NCBI GenBank assembly: GCA_902495155.1
Contig: CABUWD010000003.1
Coordinates: 1 to 41,469 of the forward strand
Length of the DNA: 41,469 nucleotides
Reading direction: 5' to 3'
DNA from: an uncultured Collinsella sp.
GTDB taxonomy: Bacteria; Actinomycetota; Coriobacteriia; Coriobacteriales; Coriobacteriaceae
Shown: piece after piece, positions 24,332 to 32,128 of the stretch
How the letters are laid out: every line of letters starts with the position of its first letter
How positions within the stretch are numbered: position 1 is the first letter of the stretch
Translations under genes and position numbers: made by a program
The notes under the pieces: generated by a model
Databases searched by the model: none
What the model saw: the letters and a program-made list of their open reading frames with translations, nothing else
What the model was told of the DNA's origin: nothing

Positions 24332-24501
24332 TTAGAGAGATTACGCTCGTCTCTCTAAATGTCTCTCTAAAGAGAAGGTTGGTTAGAGAGATAGCATTAG
24401 GCAATCTAGCAGCGAATTCGATACATCTCTCTAAATGTCTCTCTAAAACAAGGCGCTTATCTCTCTAAAGTTAGAGAGATAAATCTATTGTTTTAGAGAG
24501 A
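24332..24501. repeat. Array of nine TTAGAGAGA sites in both orientations
   Basis: TTAGAGAGA is at 24332, 24393, 24471 and 24493; its reverse complement TCTCTCTAA is at 24350, 24362, 24426, 24438 and 24460. Two pairs are tandem with 12-base periodicity (24350/24362 and 24426/24438). The pair 24460/24471 forms a palindrome around AG. Apart from the first, start-to-start distances are 12, 31, 33, 12, 22, 11 and 22 bases, close to whole helical turns. This fits a multi-site protein-binding region, though part of it may be decayed coding sequence. Confidence 0.75.
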
Positions 24502-24505
24502 CGGA

Positions 24506-24613
24506 ATGCCAAAATTCGTCCGTCAACTACCATCTGCCAAAATGGCGGATAAAGGGCTCATCGAAGTAATGGGTTCATCGACGAGTCGTAACCGCCGATA
24601 TCGGAAGAAGTAG
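24506..24613 (+). pseudogene. Possible relic of a winged-helix protein C-terminus
   Basis: A 35-codon open stretch ends MADKGLIEVMGSSTSRNRRY + RKK. This resembles the end of winged-helix domains such as those at the C-terminus of AlbA/Schlafen-type ATP-binding or Fic proteins (pattern LVxKGLIExxGxxxxRRY). The frame is closed upstream by a stop within the TTAGAGAGA array, and no N-terminal part is found. It has no ribosome site, so a gene fragment is more likely than a short gene. Confidence 0.3.
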
Positions 24614-24623
24614 ATGCAGCCGG

Positions 24624-24672
24624 GTCGCCTCTCTAGTACCTCTCGAAGTTAGATGGGTGCTAGAGGAGCGAC
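24624..24672. repeat. Imperfect 13-bp inverted repeat
   Basis: GTCGCCTCTCTAG (24624-24636) and CTAGAGGAGCGAC (24660-24672) pair except for two central positions, with a 23-base loop. It lies at the end of the relic region, just before repeat copy B. Confidence 0.5.
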
Positions 24673-24684
24673 TGCCTCGCGATA

Positions 24685-24732
24685 TTTCCCCAGATAAAAC
24701 CTGCCAAAATAAACCTGTCCCTTATTGGCAGG
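24685..24732 (+). repeat. 48-bp repeat, copy B
   Basis: Identical to copy A except for one T-to-A change in the stem. It abuts the LarE-like stop codon and may act as its terminator. With copy A it brackets the 426-base region containing the TTAGAGAGA array. Confidence 0.9.
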
Positions 24733-25611
24733 TTACTGATTCATGGCACCGTGAATGTAGGGGGTGACCTCGGGGGAGATATGGTCGCAGCCCAGCTCGC
24801 GCAGCGCGGACTCGATGGCGGCGGGCAGCAGGGTCTTGCCCTTGTCGTCGACGGCGGCACCGCCGAGGGTGGCAATCTTGGCGACATCTGCGGGTGCGGC
24901 CTCGATATGCATGCAGCCGCCGACCAAGCGCGCGCGTACCTGTGCCAGATCAAGATCGTGCAGGTAATCCTCGCAGGCGCGGATTAAATCGACTTTCTCG
25001 CGCGTAAGCTCCTCGCCCGTGGGGACGCGGGTGGCAAGACATGCTCCCGCCGGTAGGTTCCAAACGGGATAGCCCCATGCGCGCAGCAGCTCGCGCTCTT
25101 CGTCCTTGGTAAAGCCGACCTCCATAAGGGGTGAGCGTACGCCGAGCTCTTCTGCCGCGCGCATGCCGGGGCGGTAGTCACCGCGATCGCTTGCATTGCT
25201 GCCATCGATGACGGTGGGAAAGCCGAGCGACTTGGCGTGGTTGACGATGGCGGTAAAGCCGGCGTGCTTGCAGTGGTAGCAGCGATTAGCATCGTTGCAG
25301 GCTACTTGGGGGAGCTGCAGCTGATCCACCGAAAGATTGAGCACGGGGAGCTTAAAATGTGCCCCTTCATTGGCTTGTCCATCAACGGACCGCTCAAACG
25401 AAGCCTGCTCGGGCGTGCCGATGAGCGGCGTGGTGAGATGGACGAGGAGGGTATTGGTAGGCATGATGCGGGCGCATACGGCGGCCAAAAAGCTGCTGTC
25501 AACGCCGCCGGAAAACCCGATAGCCACGCGCCCGTATGCCAAAAGCAGCTGTTCGAGCGCCGATAGCTTGTCTTGAAGCTCCTCTGCGGGTGCCGTGGTG
25601 TCTGAAAGCAT
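24733..25611 (-). CDS. larE: LarE-like ATP-dependent sacrificial sulfur transferase
   Basis: A PP-loop ATP pyrophosphatase of the LarE family (292 aa). Characterised LarE donates its own cysteine sulfur to build the nickel-pincer cofactor of lactate racemase. The PP-loop SGGVDS is at residues 34-39. NRCYHCK, DGSNASDRGDYRPG and SPLMEVGFTKDEERELLR are family signatures. PAGACLATR contains the cysteine I take as equivalent to the sacrificial one. AAGGAA precedes the start. No larA, larB or larC is in the window, so the partner genes must be elsewhere or the sulfur acceptor differs. Confidence 0.82.
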   Translation of the reverse strand: MLSDTTAPAEELQDKLSALEQLLLAYGRVAIGFSGGVDSSFLAAVCARIMPTNTLLVHLTTPLIGTPEQASFERSVDGQANEGAHFKLPVLNLSVDQLQLPQVACNDANRCYHCKHAGFTAIVNHAKSLGFPTVIDGSNASDRGDYRPGMRAAEELGVRSPLMEVGFTKDEERELLRAWGYPVWNLPAGACLATRVPTGEELTREKVDLIRACEDYLHDLDLAQVRARLVGGCMHIEAAPADVAKIATLGGAAVDDKGKTLLPAAIESALRELGCDHISPEVTPYIHGAMNQ

Positions 25612-25779
25612 GAAAGTTCCTTACAGTTATTAAAGCTCGGATGAAACTATAATCCCACCGAGCTGCTTGTCATAAGACTTCCAGCTATGTAACGAAAGTG
25701 CAATATGCTATATACGTTATATACAAGCTTGTAAAGTGCGGTAGAGTGGCAGTAATGCAATCCGGCGAGGGGGACCGAT

Positions 25780-26430
25780 ATGATCAAGGCTGTTATTTTT
25801 GACATGGATGGAACGCTGGTCGATACCGAGCGTTTGGGGATTAAGGCCTGGAAGGCAGGCGCCGCCGAGCTGGGGGTCGCGATTGATGAAGCGCTGATCC
25901 ATCAGTTTATCGGCCGCACGCTGCCCGATGTTATGGACATCCTCGATAAGCATTATGGCAGCCATGAAACCACCGAGGCGATCTATCGTCGCCACAAGGA
26001 GATTCGCGACGAGATGGTCAAGACCGAGCTGGAGCTTAAGGCCGGCGCCGCCGAGTGCCTAGACGAGCTGCTGGCTGCGGGCTATCATGTGGGTCTAGCG
26101 ACGTCGTCGCGCCTCGTTACGGCCGAGCGCAACCTTAAGATGGTCGGCCTCTTTGACAAGTTTGAAACGGTAACGTGTGGCGAGGACGTCGTGCACGGCA
26201 AGCCCGACCCCGAGATGTATCTGCTCGCCTGCGAGCGTGCGGGCTTTGCCCCCGAGGAGTGCGCCGTGGTCGAGGATTCGCGCAACGGCTGCGTCTCGGG
26301 CATCACGGCCGGATGCCATGTCTTCGCCGTCCCCGATATTGTGCCGCTGCCGCAGGACGTGGTGGATGGCTGCGAGGCCGTGCTCGATACGTTGTTCGAC
26401 CTGGCGGCGGCAATCAAGACTGTGCGCTAG
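25780..26430 (+). CDS. HAD-superfamily phosphatase, beta-phosphoglucomutase-like
   Basis: A cytoplasmic HAD hydrolase (216 aa). Motif I is FDMDGTLVDTE (Asp nucleophile D8 and acid/base D10), with a helical cap after it. Motif II is the Thr/Ser in LATSSRL, motif III is the Lys in HGKPDPEMYL, and motif IV is VVEDSRNG. Such enzymes dephosphorylate sugar phosphates or isomerise beta-glucose-1-P; the substrate is not determinable. AGGGGG precedes the start. It is convergent with the second LacI gene and shares its terminator. Confidence 0.88.
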   Translation: MIKAVIFDMDGTLVDTERLGIKAWKAGAAELGVAIDEALIHQFIGRTLPDVMDILDKHYGSHETTEAIYRRHKEIRDEMVKTELELKAGAAECLDELLAAGYHVGLATSSRLVTAERNLKMVGLFDKFETVTCGEDVVHGKPDPEMYLLACERAGFAPEECAVVEDSRNGCVSGITAGCHVFAVPDIVPLPQDVVDGCEAVLDTLFDLAAAIKTVR

Positions 26431-26469
26431 AAAATTGCGGCGTTGAAACGAGCGATTGCTCACGTTTGC

Positions 26470-26517
26470 GCTTAAGCAAAAGGGGTCCGGCAATGGTCGG
26501 GCCCCTTTTGCTTAAGC
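26470..26517. terminator. Long bidirectional terminator between HAD and LacI genes
   Basis: A perfect 16-bp stem (26470-26485 with 26502-26517) is extended inward by a G-T wobble and CCG/CGG. It has A and T runs on either side, so it serves both convergent genes. Confidence 0.9.
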
Positions 26518-26543
26518 GGCGACTTAGCATACTCGCGGGCGTG

Positions 26544-27653
26544 CTATAGATACGCACCGAGGTTGATGGCCGTGGCGTCGGTCTGGCTGCTTGCCTGGGT
26601 GCTGGCGCGTTCCAGTAGGAACGGACGTACCAGTTCTTGGCGGTTGATATCCTCGGCGGCGACTGCGGTGACGGTACGCGCTGCGGAGCCGACACGGATA
26701 TGCTTGATCTTTGCCGGGACCTTGTTCTCAATTTGCTCCATGAGCAATTGAACGCCCTTGCGGCCAATCTCGTAGCCCGGGGGCGCTACCGTAGTGAGCG
26801 GGACCGATCCGCTCCAAGCGAGCGGGTTGCCATCGCAGCCTGCTACGCGTACTTGCCCGGGGACAGAGATGCCCTTGTCGACCAGTGCCGAAACGACGCC
26901 CGAGGCCAACACATCGGTCAGGCCGACGACAAAATCGGGACGTTCGTCCGCGGGGCGCTCGGCGATTTGGGCACCGATGCCGTAGCCGTCGGCAGCGGTA
27001 TTCCATTCGCCGGCGTCGATGACTTCGATCTTGATATCGGGGTGCAGGGCGAGCGCCTTATGAATGCCAAGGACGCGCAGGGTGAGTTGCATAAATGCTG
27101 CTCGGCCGACGACGACAATATGGTGCGCGCCGCGGGCGATGGCAAGTTCGGCAATGATGCGACCCTGGGCCTCGTTGTCGGCCGCTACGTAGTAGCCGGG
27201 CTCGGAGCAATGGATGTCCAGATGGACGATCGGCACGGGCATCTTGGTCATGGCTGGGTGCCAGTCGGGGGACGCCATGGGCTGAACCATGACGCCGGAC
27301 ATCTGGGTGCCCATAAAGTAGCGCAGGTAATGGTCCTCGAGAATGTCGTCGTTATCGGCGTTGGCGATGAGCAGGTCGTAGCCGTGCTTGCGGGCCTCGT
27401 TGTGGGCGCCGCTGGCGATTTGGAGCGAAAAGCCGTGATCGAGACGGGGGAGCACCAGGCCAAAGGACTTGGTGGCGCCGCCCGCGAGCTGACGGGCGCT
27501 TTGGTTGGGCAGGTAGCCAAGGCGATTGATGGTCTCGTTGATGAGCTTGAGGGTCTCGGGGCGCAACTTTTCGGGATGGTTGAGCGCGTTGGAAACCGTG
27601 CCCAGCGAAACCCCGGCCTCGCGCGCGACGTCGCTGATTTTTACCTTTGCCAT
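26544..27653 (-). CDS. LacI-family transcriptional regulator (second)
   Basis: A 369-residue LacI/GalR repressor. The DNA-binding domain is VKISDVAREAGVSLGTVSNA with hinge GYLPNQSARQLAGG, then a two-lobe effector domain. A C-terminal extension of about 25 residues (SSQTDATAINLGAYL at the end) goes beyond usual family members. AAAGGGG six bases upstream fixes ATG 27653. It is divergent from glmS across 312 bases that contain two repeats and a palindrome. Possible targets are glmS, itself, or distant sugar genes. Confidence 0.88.
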   Translation of the reverse strand: MAKVKISDVAREAGVSLGTVSNALNHPEKLRPETLKLINETINRLGYLPNQSARQLAGGATKSFGLVLPRLDHGFSLQIASGAHNEARKHGYDLLIANADNDDILEDHYLRYFMGTQMSGVMVQPMASPDWHPAMTKMPVPIVHLDIHCSEPGYYVAADNEAQGRIIAELAIARGAHHIVVVGRAAFMQLTLRVLGIHKALALHPDIKIEVIDAGEWNTAADGYGIGAQIAERPADERPDFVVGLTDVLASGVVSALVDKGISVPGQVRVAGCDGNPLAWSGSVPLTTVAPPGYEIGRKGVQLLMEQIENKVPAKIKHIRVGSAARTVTAVAAEDINRQELVRPFLLERASTQASSQTDATAINLGAYL

Positions 27654-27704
27654 AGCGGCCCCTTTGATGCGTTTCAAGTACAAGCCAGATTGTAGCATCC
27701 CAAA

Positions 27705-27754
27705 CCTTCCAAAAAGGGACAGGTTTATTTTGGCAGGTTTTATCTGGGGAAACG
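27705..27754 (-). repeat. 48-bp repeat, copy C (inverted)
   Basis: Reverse-complement copy of the 24211 and 24685 repeats, with GGAAGG instead of GGCAGG at the hairpin end. It lies in the LacI-glmS intergenic region. Confidence 0.9.
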
Positions 27755-27768
27755 CTGTTGCCAACGCG

Positions 27769-27803
27769 ACCACCACGAAGGGGGCAGGTACCTTTGTGGT
27801 GGT
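27769..27803. repeat. ACCACCAC hairpin with GGGGCAGGTACC loop
   Basis: ACCACCACGAAGG pairs with CCTTTGTGGTGGT (27791-27803), with one mismatch. It is closely related to the perfect version at 29887-29926 on the other side of glmS. Confidence 0.8.
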
Positions 27804-27831
27804 TTGGACCGGCTGGACGTGTGTGCATCGA

Positions 27832-27855
27832 GTGGTATCTAAGTTGAGATACCAC
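27832..27855 (+). promoter_or_regulatory. Palindrome upstream of glmS, candidate operator
   Basis: GTGGTATCT (27832-27840), six bases, then AGATACCAC (27847-27855) is a perfect 9-bp inverted repeat. A further half-site-like GGTATAT follows at 27861. TACAAT at 27886-27891 may be the -10 box of glmS. It could be an operator or an RNA hairpin. Confidence 0.45.
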
Positions 27856-27965
27856 TTCTGGTATATCAGCTTGCGTTTGCGTGAGTACAATACTCGAACG
27901 TTGTACGTCTCAGCGCCCTTTGTGCGTGGACGTCTTGCAGTCACGCGAACGAAGGGATTTATCCT

Positions 27966-29813
27966 ATGTGTGGAATTGTCGGCTACACCGGCTCTGATAT
28001 TGCAAAGAACATCCTGGTCACGGGCCTCAAGCGTATGGAGTATCGCGGCTATGACTCCTCGGGCGTCGCGCTCGAGGTGGGCGAGGGCGCCGCGGCGCAC
28101 CTCGACGTCATCCGCCGCGTGGGCAAGGTCGCGGGCTTGGAGAGCGAGCTTTCCAACATCGACAGCGCCGCTACCTGCGGTATCGGCCACACCCGTTGGG
28201 CCACCCACGGCAAGCCCTCCGTCGTTAACGCTCACCCCCACACCAGCTGCGACGGTCGTATCGCCATCGTCCACAACGGCATCATCGAGAACTTCGCCGA
28301 GCTGCGCGAAGAGCTGGAGGGCCGCGGCCATCACTTTAAGAGCGAGACCGATACCGAGGTCTTCGCGCATCTGATCGAAGAGGCTTATGCCGAGACGCAC
28401 GACCTGATGGCCTCCGTGCGCGAGGCTTGCACCCACGTGGTCGGTGCCTATGGCCTGGCCGCCGTGTGCGCTGACGAGCCTGGCGTGATCGCCGTGGCCC
28501 GCAAGGATTCCCCGATCGTAGTCGGCGTGGGCGAGACCGGCTCCTACGTTGCCTCTGACGTCATTGCGCTCATCGACGCCACCCGCGATGTCGTGGTGCT
28601 CGAGGACGGTCAGTTTGCCAAGCTCACGCCCGCAGGCGTCGAGTATACCGACGAGGCCGGCAACGTTATCGAGCCCAAGGCCACCCACATCGACTGGGAC
28701 CTGGACATGGCAGAAAAGGGCGGTTATCCCGACTTTATGCTCAAGGAAATCCACGAGCAGCCGCGCGTCGTGCGCGACACGCTGGTCGGTCGTATGACGC
28801 CGGCCGGCGAGCTCGACATCGATGAGCTGGGCCTTTCGCTCGAGGAGCTCAACGACATCGACCGCGTCTACGTGATCGCTTGCGGAACCAGCTATCACGC
28901 TGGCCTCATTGCCAAGAATCTCATTGAGGGCTGGGCTCGCATCCCCACCGAGGTGGAGGCGGCCAGCGAGTTCCGTTATCGCAACCCCATCATTACGCCG
29001 ACGACGCTTGTCGTTGCCGTGTCCCAGTCGGGCGAGACGGCCGACACTCTCGCTGCCATCCGCGACGCGCGCATCAAGGGCGCCAAGGTCTTCGGCATCA
29101 CCAACGTGGTGGGCAGCCCCGTGGCGCGTGAGAGCGACGGCGTCATCTACACCAAGGCCAACAAGGAGATCGCGGTCGCCTCGACCAAGAGCTTCATCGG
29201 CCAGGTCGTGAGCCTTACGCTTTTGGCCCTGCTGCTGGCACAGGTCAAGTACCGCTTGACCACCAAGCAGGCGCGCATGCTGTTCCGCGAGCTTTCCGAT
29301 ACGGCCGAGCAGATCCAGTGGATTTTGGATACCCAAACCGAGGCCGTTCATGAGGCCGCCCTGCTGTGCAAGGACGCGCAGTCGGCGCTGTTCGTGGGCC
29401 GTGGCATGGGTGCCGCTATTTCCTACGAGGGTGCGCTCAAGCTCAAGGAAGTCAGCTACCTGCACGCCGAGGCATATGCCGCCGGTGAGATGAAGCACGG
29501 CCCCATTGCCCTGATCGACCCGGGCTTCCCTGTCATCGCTGTGGCCACCAAGAGTGCCACCTACGACAAGACCGTGTCGAACCTTATGGAGTGCAAAGCG
29601 CGCGGCGCCAAGGTCATCGTCGTTGCCACCGAGGGCGACGAGGAGATCAACAAGATTGCCGACTGCATCATCCGCGTGCCGGCAGTCCGCGACGTGTTCA
29701 GCCCCATCACGGCGAGTGTCCCGCTGCAGCTGCTCGCCCGCGAGGTCGCCATCCTGCGCGGCTGCGACGTTGACCAACCTCGCAACCTGGCGAAAAGCGT
29801 TACTGTCGAGTAA
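27966..29813 (+). CDS. glmS: Glutamine-fructose-6-phosphate aminotransferase (isomerizing)
   Basis: Makes glucosamine-6-P from fructose-6-P and glutamine, the first step to UDP-GlcNAc for peptidoglycan. The 615 residues comprise an N-terminal glutaminase with Cys2 as nucleophile (MCGIVGYTG; Met is removed) and CGIGHTRWATHG. Two SIS domains follow, with ACGTSYHAG, SQSGETADT and the C-terminal EVSYLHAEAYAAGEMKHGP, ending NLAKSVTVE as usual. AAGGGA lies eight bases before ATG. No glmS ribozyme was recognised upstream. Fructose-6-P links it loosely to the sugar operon, but no direct coupling is seen. Confidence 0.97.
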   Translation: MCGIVGYTGSDIAKNILVTGLKRMEYRGYDSSGVALEVGEGAAAHLDVIRRVGKVAGLESELSNIDSAATCGIGHTRWATHGKPSVVNAHPHTSCDGRIAIVHNGIIENFAELREELEGRGHHFKSETDTEVFAHLIEEAYAETHDLMASVREACTHVVGAYGLAAVCADEPGVIAVARKDSPIVVGVGETGSYVASDVIALIDATRDVVVLEDGQFAKLTPAGVEYTDEAGNVIEPKATHIDWDLDMAEKGGYPDFMLKEIHEQPRVVRDTLVGRMTPAGELDIDELGLSLEELNDIDRVYVIACGTSYHAGLIAKNLIEGWARIPTEVEAASEFRYRNPIITPTTLVVAVSQSGETADTLAAIRDARIKGAKVFGITNVVGSPVARESDGVIYTKANKEIAVASTKSFIGQVVSLTLLALLLAQVKYRLTTKQARMLFRELSDTAEQIQWILDTQTEAVHEAALLCKDAQSALFVGRGMGAAISYEGALKLKEVSYLHAEAYAAGEMKHGPIALIDPGFPVIAVATKSATYDKTVSNLMECKARGAKVIVVATEGDEEINKIADCIIRVPAVRDVFSPITASVPLQLLAREVAILRGCDVDQPRNLAKSVTVE

Positions 29814-29837
29814 TCGAGTTCCGTCATCCTAACAACT

Positions 29838-29877
29838 AAGGCCCGGCTCCGCATCATCAGACGGAGCCGGGCCTTTA
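29838..29877 (+). terminator. Terminator of glmS
   Basis: A perfect 14-bp stem (29838-29851 with 29862-29875) has a 10-base loop; TTTA follows. Confidence 0.88.
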
Positions 29878-29886
29878 TGTGCGGAG

Positions 29887-29926
29887 AAACCACCACAAAG
29901 GTGCCTGTCCCCTTTGTGGTGGTTTT
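29887..29926. repeat. Perfect 15-bp hairpin with GCCTGTCC loop
   Basis: AAACCACCACAAAGG (29887-29901) pairs exactly with 29911-29925. The loop TGCCTGTCC carries the GGACAGG core on the other strand. It is a second hairpin after glmS and just past the GntR stop codon, so it may terminate that gene too. Confidence 0.85.
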
Positions 29927-29932
29927 GGCAGG

Positions 29933-30634
29933 TTAGCGGAGCTTGCTGGTCTCGAAGTACTCGGGGAACTGGTCCAGAACCTCGGTTTGATTGCGGAACA
30001 TCATGTGCAGGTGCTTGCTGACCAAAAAGCTCGCTTCGATGGGGTCGCGACCGGCGATAGCGCGGCGAATCTGCTTGTGCTCGTTCACGATGTCCTGATT
30101 GTCGAGAACCTGCGTGGCGGCGCGCAGCCAGCGGAAGCGCTCCAGGTCGGCATTGGTCTCTTCGAGCCACGACCACACGGTGCTGCGACATGCGATGCTA
30201 AAAATCATGTGATGCATGAGGTTGTCGCTCAAAAAGAAGCCGATGCGATCCTCTTCGGCCATGGCCTTTTCCTGCAGCACGATGGCGCGGTCGAGCTGCT
30301 CGATGCCGGCCGACGTGGCGCGCGCACAGCACTCCACAATCACCTGCTTTTCCAGATGCTCGCGGATGTAACAGGCACTCTCGGCAAGGGTGAGGTTGAT
30401 GGGCGAGACATAGGTGCCGCTCTGGGGCACGGTGCGCACCAGGCCTTCCTGCGCCAAGCGAACCAAAGCCTCGCGCACGGGCGTGCGACCCATATCCAGG
30501 TCGTCGCAAAGTTGCTTGACGCCCAGCTTTTCGCCCGGCTTGTAGTCCAGGTAGACGATTTTGCGTCGAATGGTGTGGTAGGACTGGTCCTGTAGGCTCG
30601 TTTCCTGCTCGCCGACGTGCATCGATTCTTCCAT
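29933..30634 (-). CDS. GntR-family regulator with FCD effector domain
   Basis: FadR-subfamily repressor (233 aa from 30634). The winged helix includes LGVKQLCDDLDMGRTPVREA and PQSGTYVSPI. The all-helical FCD domain carries metal/ligand His residues in NLMHHMIF, NEHKQI and KHLHMMF. The frame is open to ATG 30664, but only ATG 30634 has a plausible ribosome site (GAGG five bases upstream); 30664 remains an alternative. It is divergent from the YeiH-type transporter and is its likely regulator. FCD proteins usually sense organic acids, which would be unusual for a sulfate exporter. Confidence 0.85.
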   Translation of the reverse strand: MEESMHVGEQETSLQDQSYHTIRRKIVYLDYKPGEKLGVKQLCDDLDMGRTPVREALVRLAQEGLVRTVPQSGTYVSPINLTLAESACYIREHLEKQVIVECCARATSAGIEQLDRAIVLQEKAMAEEDRIGFFLSDNLMHHMIFSIACRSTVWSWLEETNADLERFRWLRAATQVLDNQDIVNEHKQIRRAIAGRDPIEASFLVSKHLHMMFRNQTEVLDQFPEYFETSKLR

Positions 30635-30676
30635 AGCGCCTCGCAACTGTTCTATCAAACTCATATGTCAGTTGTT

Positions 30677-30713
30677 AATTATGCCGCGAATCAGCTCTCC
30701 GCGGTGGGTAATT
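30677..30713. promoter_or_regulatory. Interrupted palindrome between gntR and the transporter
   Basis: AATTA-N2-CCGCG (30677-30688) mirrors CGCGG-N4-TAATT (30700-30713) around 11 bases. Its position between the divergent genes suits a GntR-type operator. Confidence 0.4.
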
Positions 30714-30827
30714 CGGCTGTTGCCTGAGAACTATTGCGGCATCTTAGTCTATGTTTGCGCAAGGCTGCGCTCAATGTTGCCGTATCATAAGCCGTCGCAA
30801 ACGTGAAATAGAAAGAAGGAATCCCAT

Positions 30828-31862
30828 ATGCAACTGGCAAACATCGTACGCGAGCGCTGGAAAGGCGTCTTGTTCTGCCTGATCATCGCCATTCCCGCGA
30901 CGTTGCTCGGCAAACAAATTGAGGTGGTCGGCGGTCCGGTATTTGCCATCCTCTTTGGCATGGTCCTGGCGCTCGTCTTTCCCAAGAATCGTCGCGAACA
31001 GCTCACCGCCGGCGTTACCTATACGTCCAAAAAAGTCTTGCAGTACGCGGTTATCCTGCTTGGCTTTGGCATGAACCTCTCCCAGATTCTGTCCAAGGGC
31101 GCCCAGTCGCTACCGATTATCGTGGCAACAATCTCGACCTCGCTTGTCATCGCCTTTGTGCTCTGCCGCGTTATGAACGTGCCGGGCAAGATCGCGACGC
31201 TTGTGGGTGTGGGTTCGTCGATTTGCGGCGGTTCTGCCATCGCCGCGACCGCGCCCGTCATCGATGCCGACGATCGCGAGATTGCCCAGGCTATTTCGGT
31301 CATCTTCCTGTTTAACGTTATCGCGGCGCTCGTGTTTCCAACGCTCGGCGGCATGCTCGGGCTGACCAACGAGGGCTTTGGCCTGTTTGCCGGTACCGCC
31401 ATCAACGACACCTCGTCCGTAACGGCTGCGGCGAGCGCTTGGGACAGCATGCATCCCGGCGCCAATGTGCTCGAGAGCGCCACAGTGGTCAAGCTCACCA
31501 GGACGCTGGCCATTATTCCCATCACGTTGGTCCTCGCATGCTGGCAGATGCATCTGGCACGCAAGGCCGGTGGCGACGCTAAGAGCACGTTCTCGCTTAA
31601 ACGCGCGTTTCCCATGTTTGTGCTGTTCTTTGTGCTGGCGAGCGTGATCACCACGGTGTTTCAGCTTCCTGTGTCCATCACGGCGCCCATCAAGGAGCTG
31701 TCGAAGTTCTTTATTGTGATGGCCATGGCGGCTATTGGTTTTAATACCGATATCGTCGAGCTGGTCAAAAAGGGCGGCAAGCCCATCGCGCTGGGCTTTT
31801 GCTGCTGGATTGGCATTGCGTGCATGAGTTTGGGAATGCAGCACGTGCTGGGAATCTGGTAG
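30828..31862 (+). CDS. YeiH/UPF0324-family putative sulfate exporter
   Basis: An integral membrane protein of 344 aa with about ten hydrophobic helices. The family signature is clear: GVGSSICGGSAIAATAPVI and TAINDTSSVTAAAS. Members are annotated as putative sulfate exporters on limited evidence; the E. coli homologue is paired with the LysR regulator YeiE, whereas here the neighbour is a GntR/FCD regulator. AAGGAA precedes ATG 30828. Substrate is uncertain. Confidence 0.88.
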   Translation: MQLANIVRERWKGVLFCLIIAIPATLLGKQIEVVGGPVFAILFGMVLALVFPKNRREQLTAGVTYTSKKVLQYAVILLGFGMNLSQILSKGAQSLPIIVATISTSLVIAFVLCRVMNVPGKIATLVGVGSSICGGSAIAATAPVIDADDREIAQAISVIFLFNVIAALVFPTLGGMLGLTNEGFGLFAGTAINDTSSVTAAASAWDSMHPGANVLESATVVKLTRTLAIIPITLVLACWQMHLARKAGGDAKSTFSLKRAFPMFVLFFVLASVITTVFQLPVSITAPIKELSKFFIVMAMAAIGFNTDIVELVKKGGKPIALGFCCWIGIACMSLGMQHVLGIW

Positions 31863-31914
31863 AGAAGTAGCTTGTTTGCGTGCTGCGTGCTGGTGAGCGC
31901 ATTCTCACGGTGGA

Positions 31915-32003
31915 GCGATAGGAGCTCTTGCGGGTATGGCTTGTCCGCAGGTTTATAAGTCCCGAAGAGCTCTTATCGCCCCGCCAGGATGGCGATGCGG
32001 GGC
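31915..32003 (+). ncRNA. Two stacked hairpins, candidate structured RNA or leader
   Basis: A 19-bp stem with one bulge (31915-31934 with 31961-31979) encloses 26 bases. It is followed by GCCCCGC (31978-31984) with GCGGGGC (31997-32003). The two share 31978-31979, so they compete slightly. They lie in the 266 bases between the transporter stop and the next start (32129). There is no T-run, so they are not simple terminators. I do not recognise an RNA family. Confidence 0.45.
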
Positions 32004-32128
32004 AACACCTATACTCGCAGGACGGCGCTTTCTGCCCTATAGTGTTTGGTGAGCAATATCGTTCAATTTTGAAACACTCGGTCGTGCGACCGTCGGCGGT
32101 TGCACGTCGCTGCGGACAGGGGCAAATC

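Noticed and set aside
24332..24501. CRISPR-like array
   Set aside because: The repeats are 9 bases, occur in both orientations, and spacing is irregular and short. No cas genes are near.
27654..27965. glmS ribozyme
   Set aside because: The region is filled by two repeat hairpins and a palindrome; I could not recognise the ribozyme core, and the leader is probably short.
26544..29777. A minus-strand open frame of 1077 codons across glmS and the LacI gene
   Set aside because: Only the part up to 27653 is LacI. The rest is the antisense of glmS, with His/Leu/Val/Gly-rich composition that comes from codon bias in high-GC genes.
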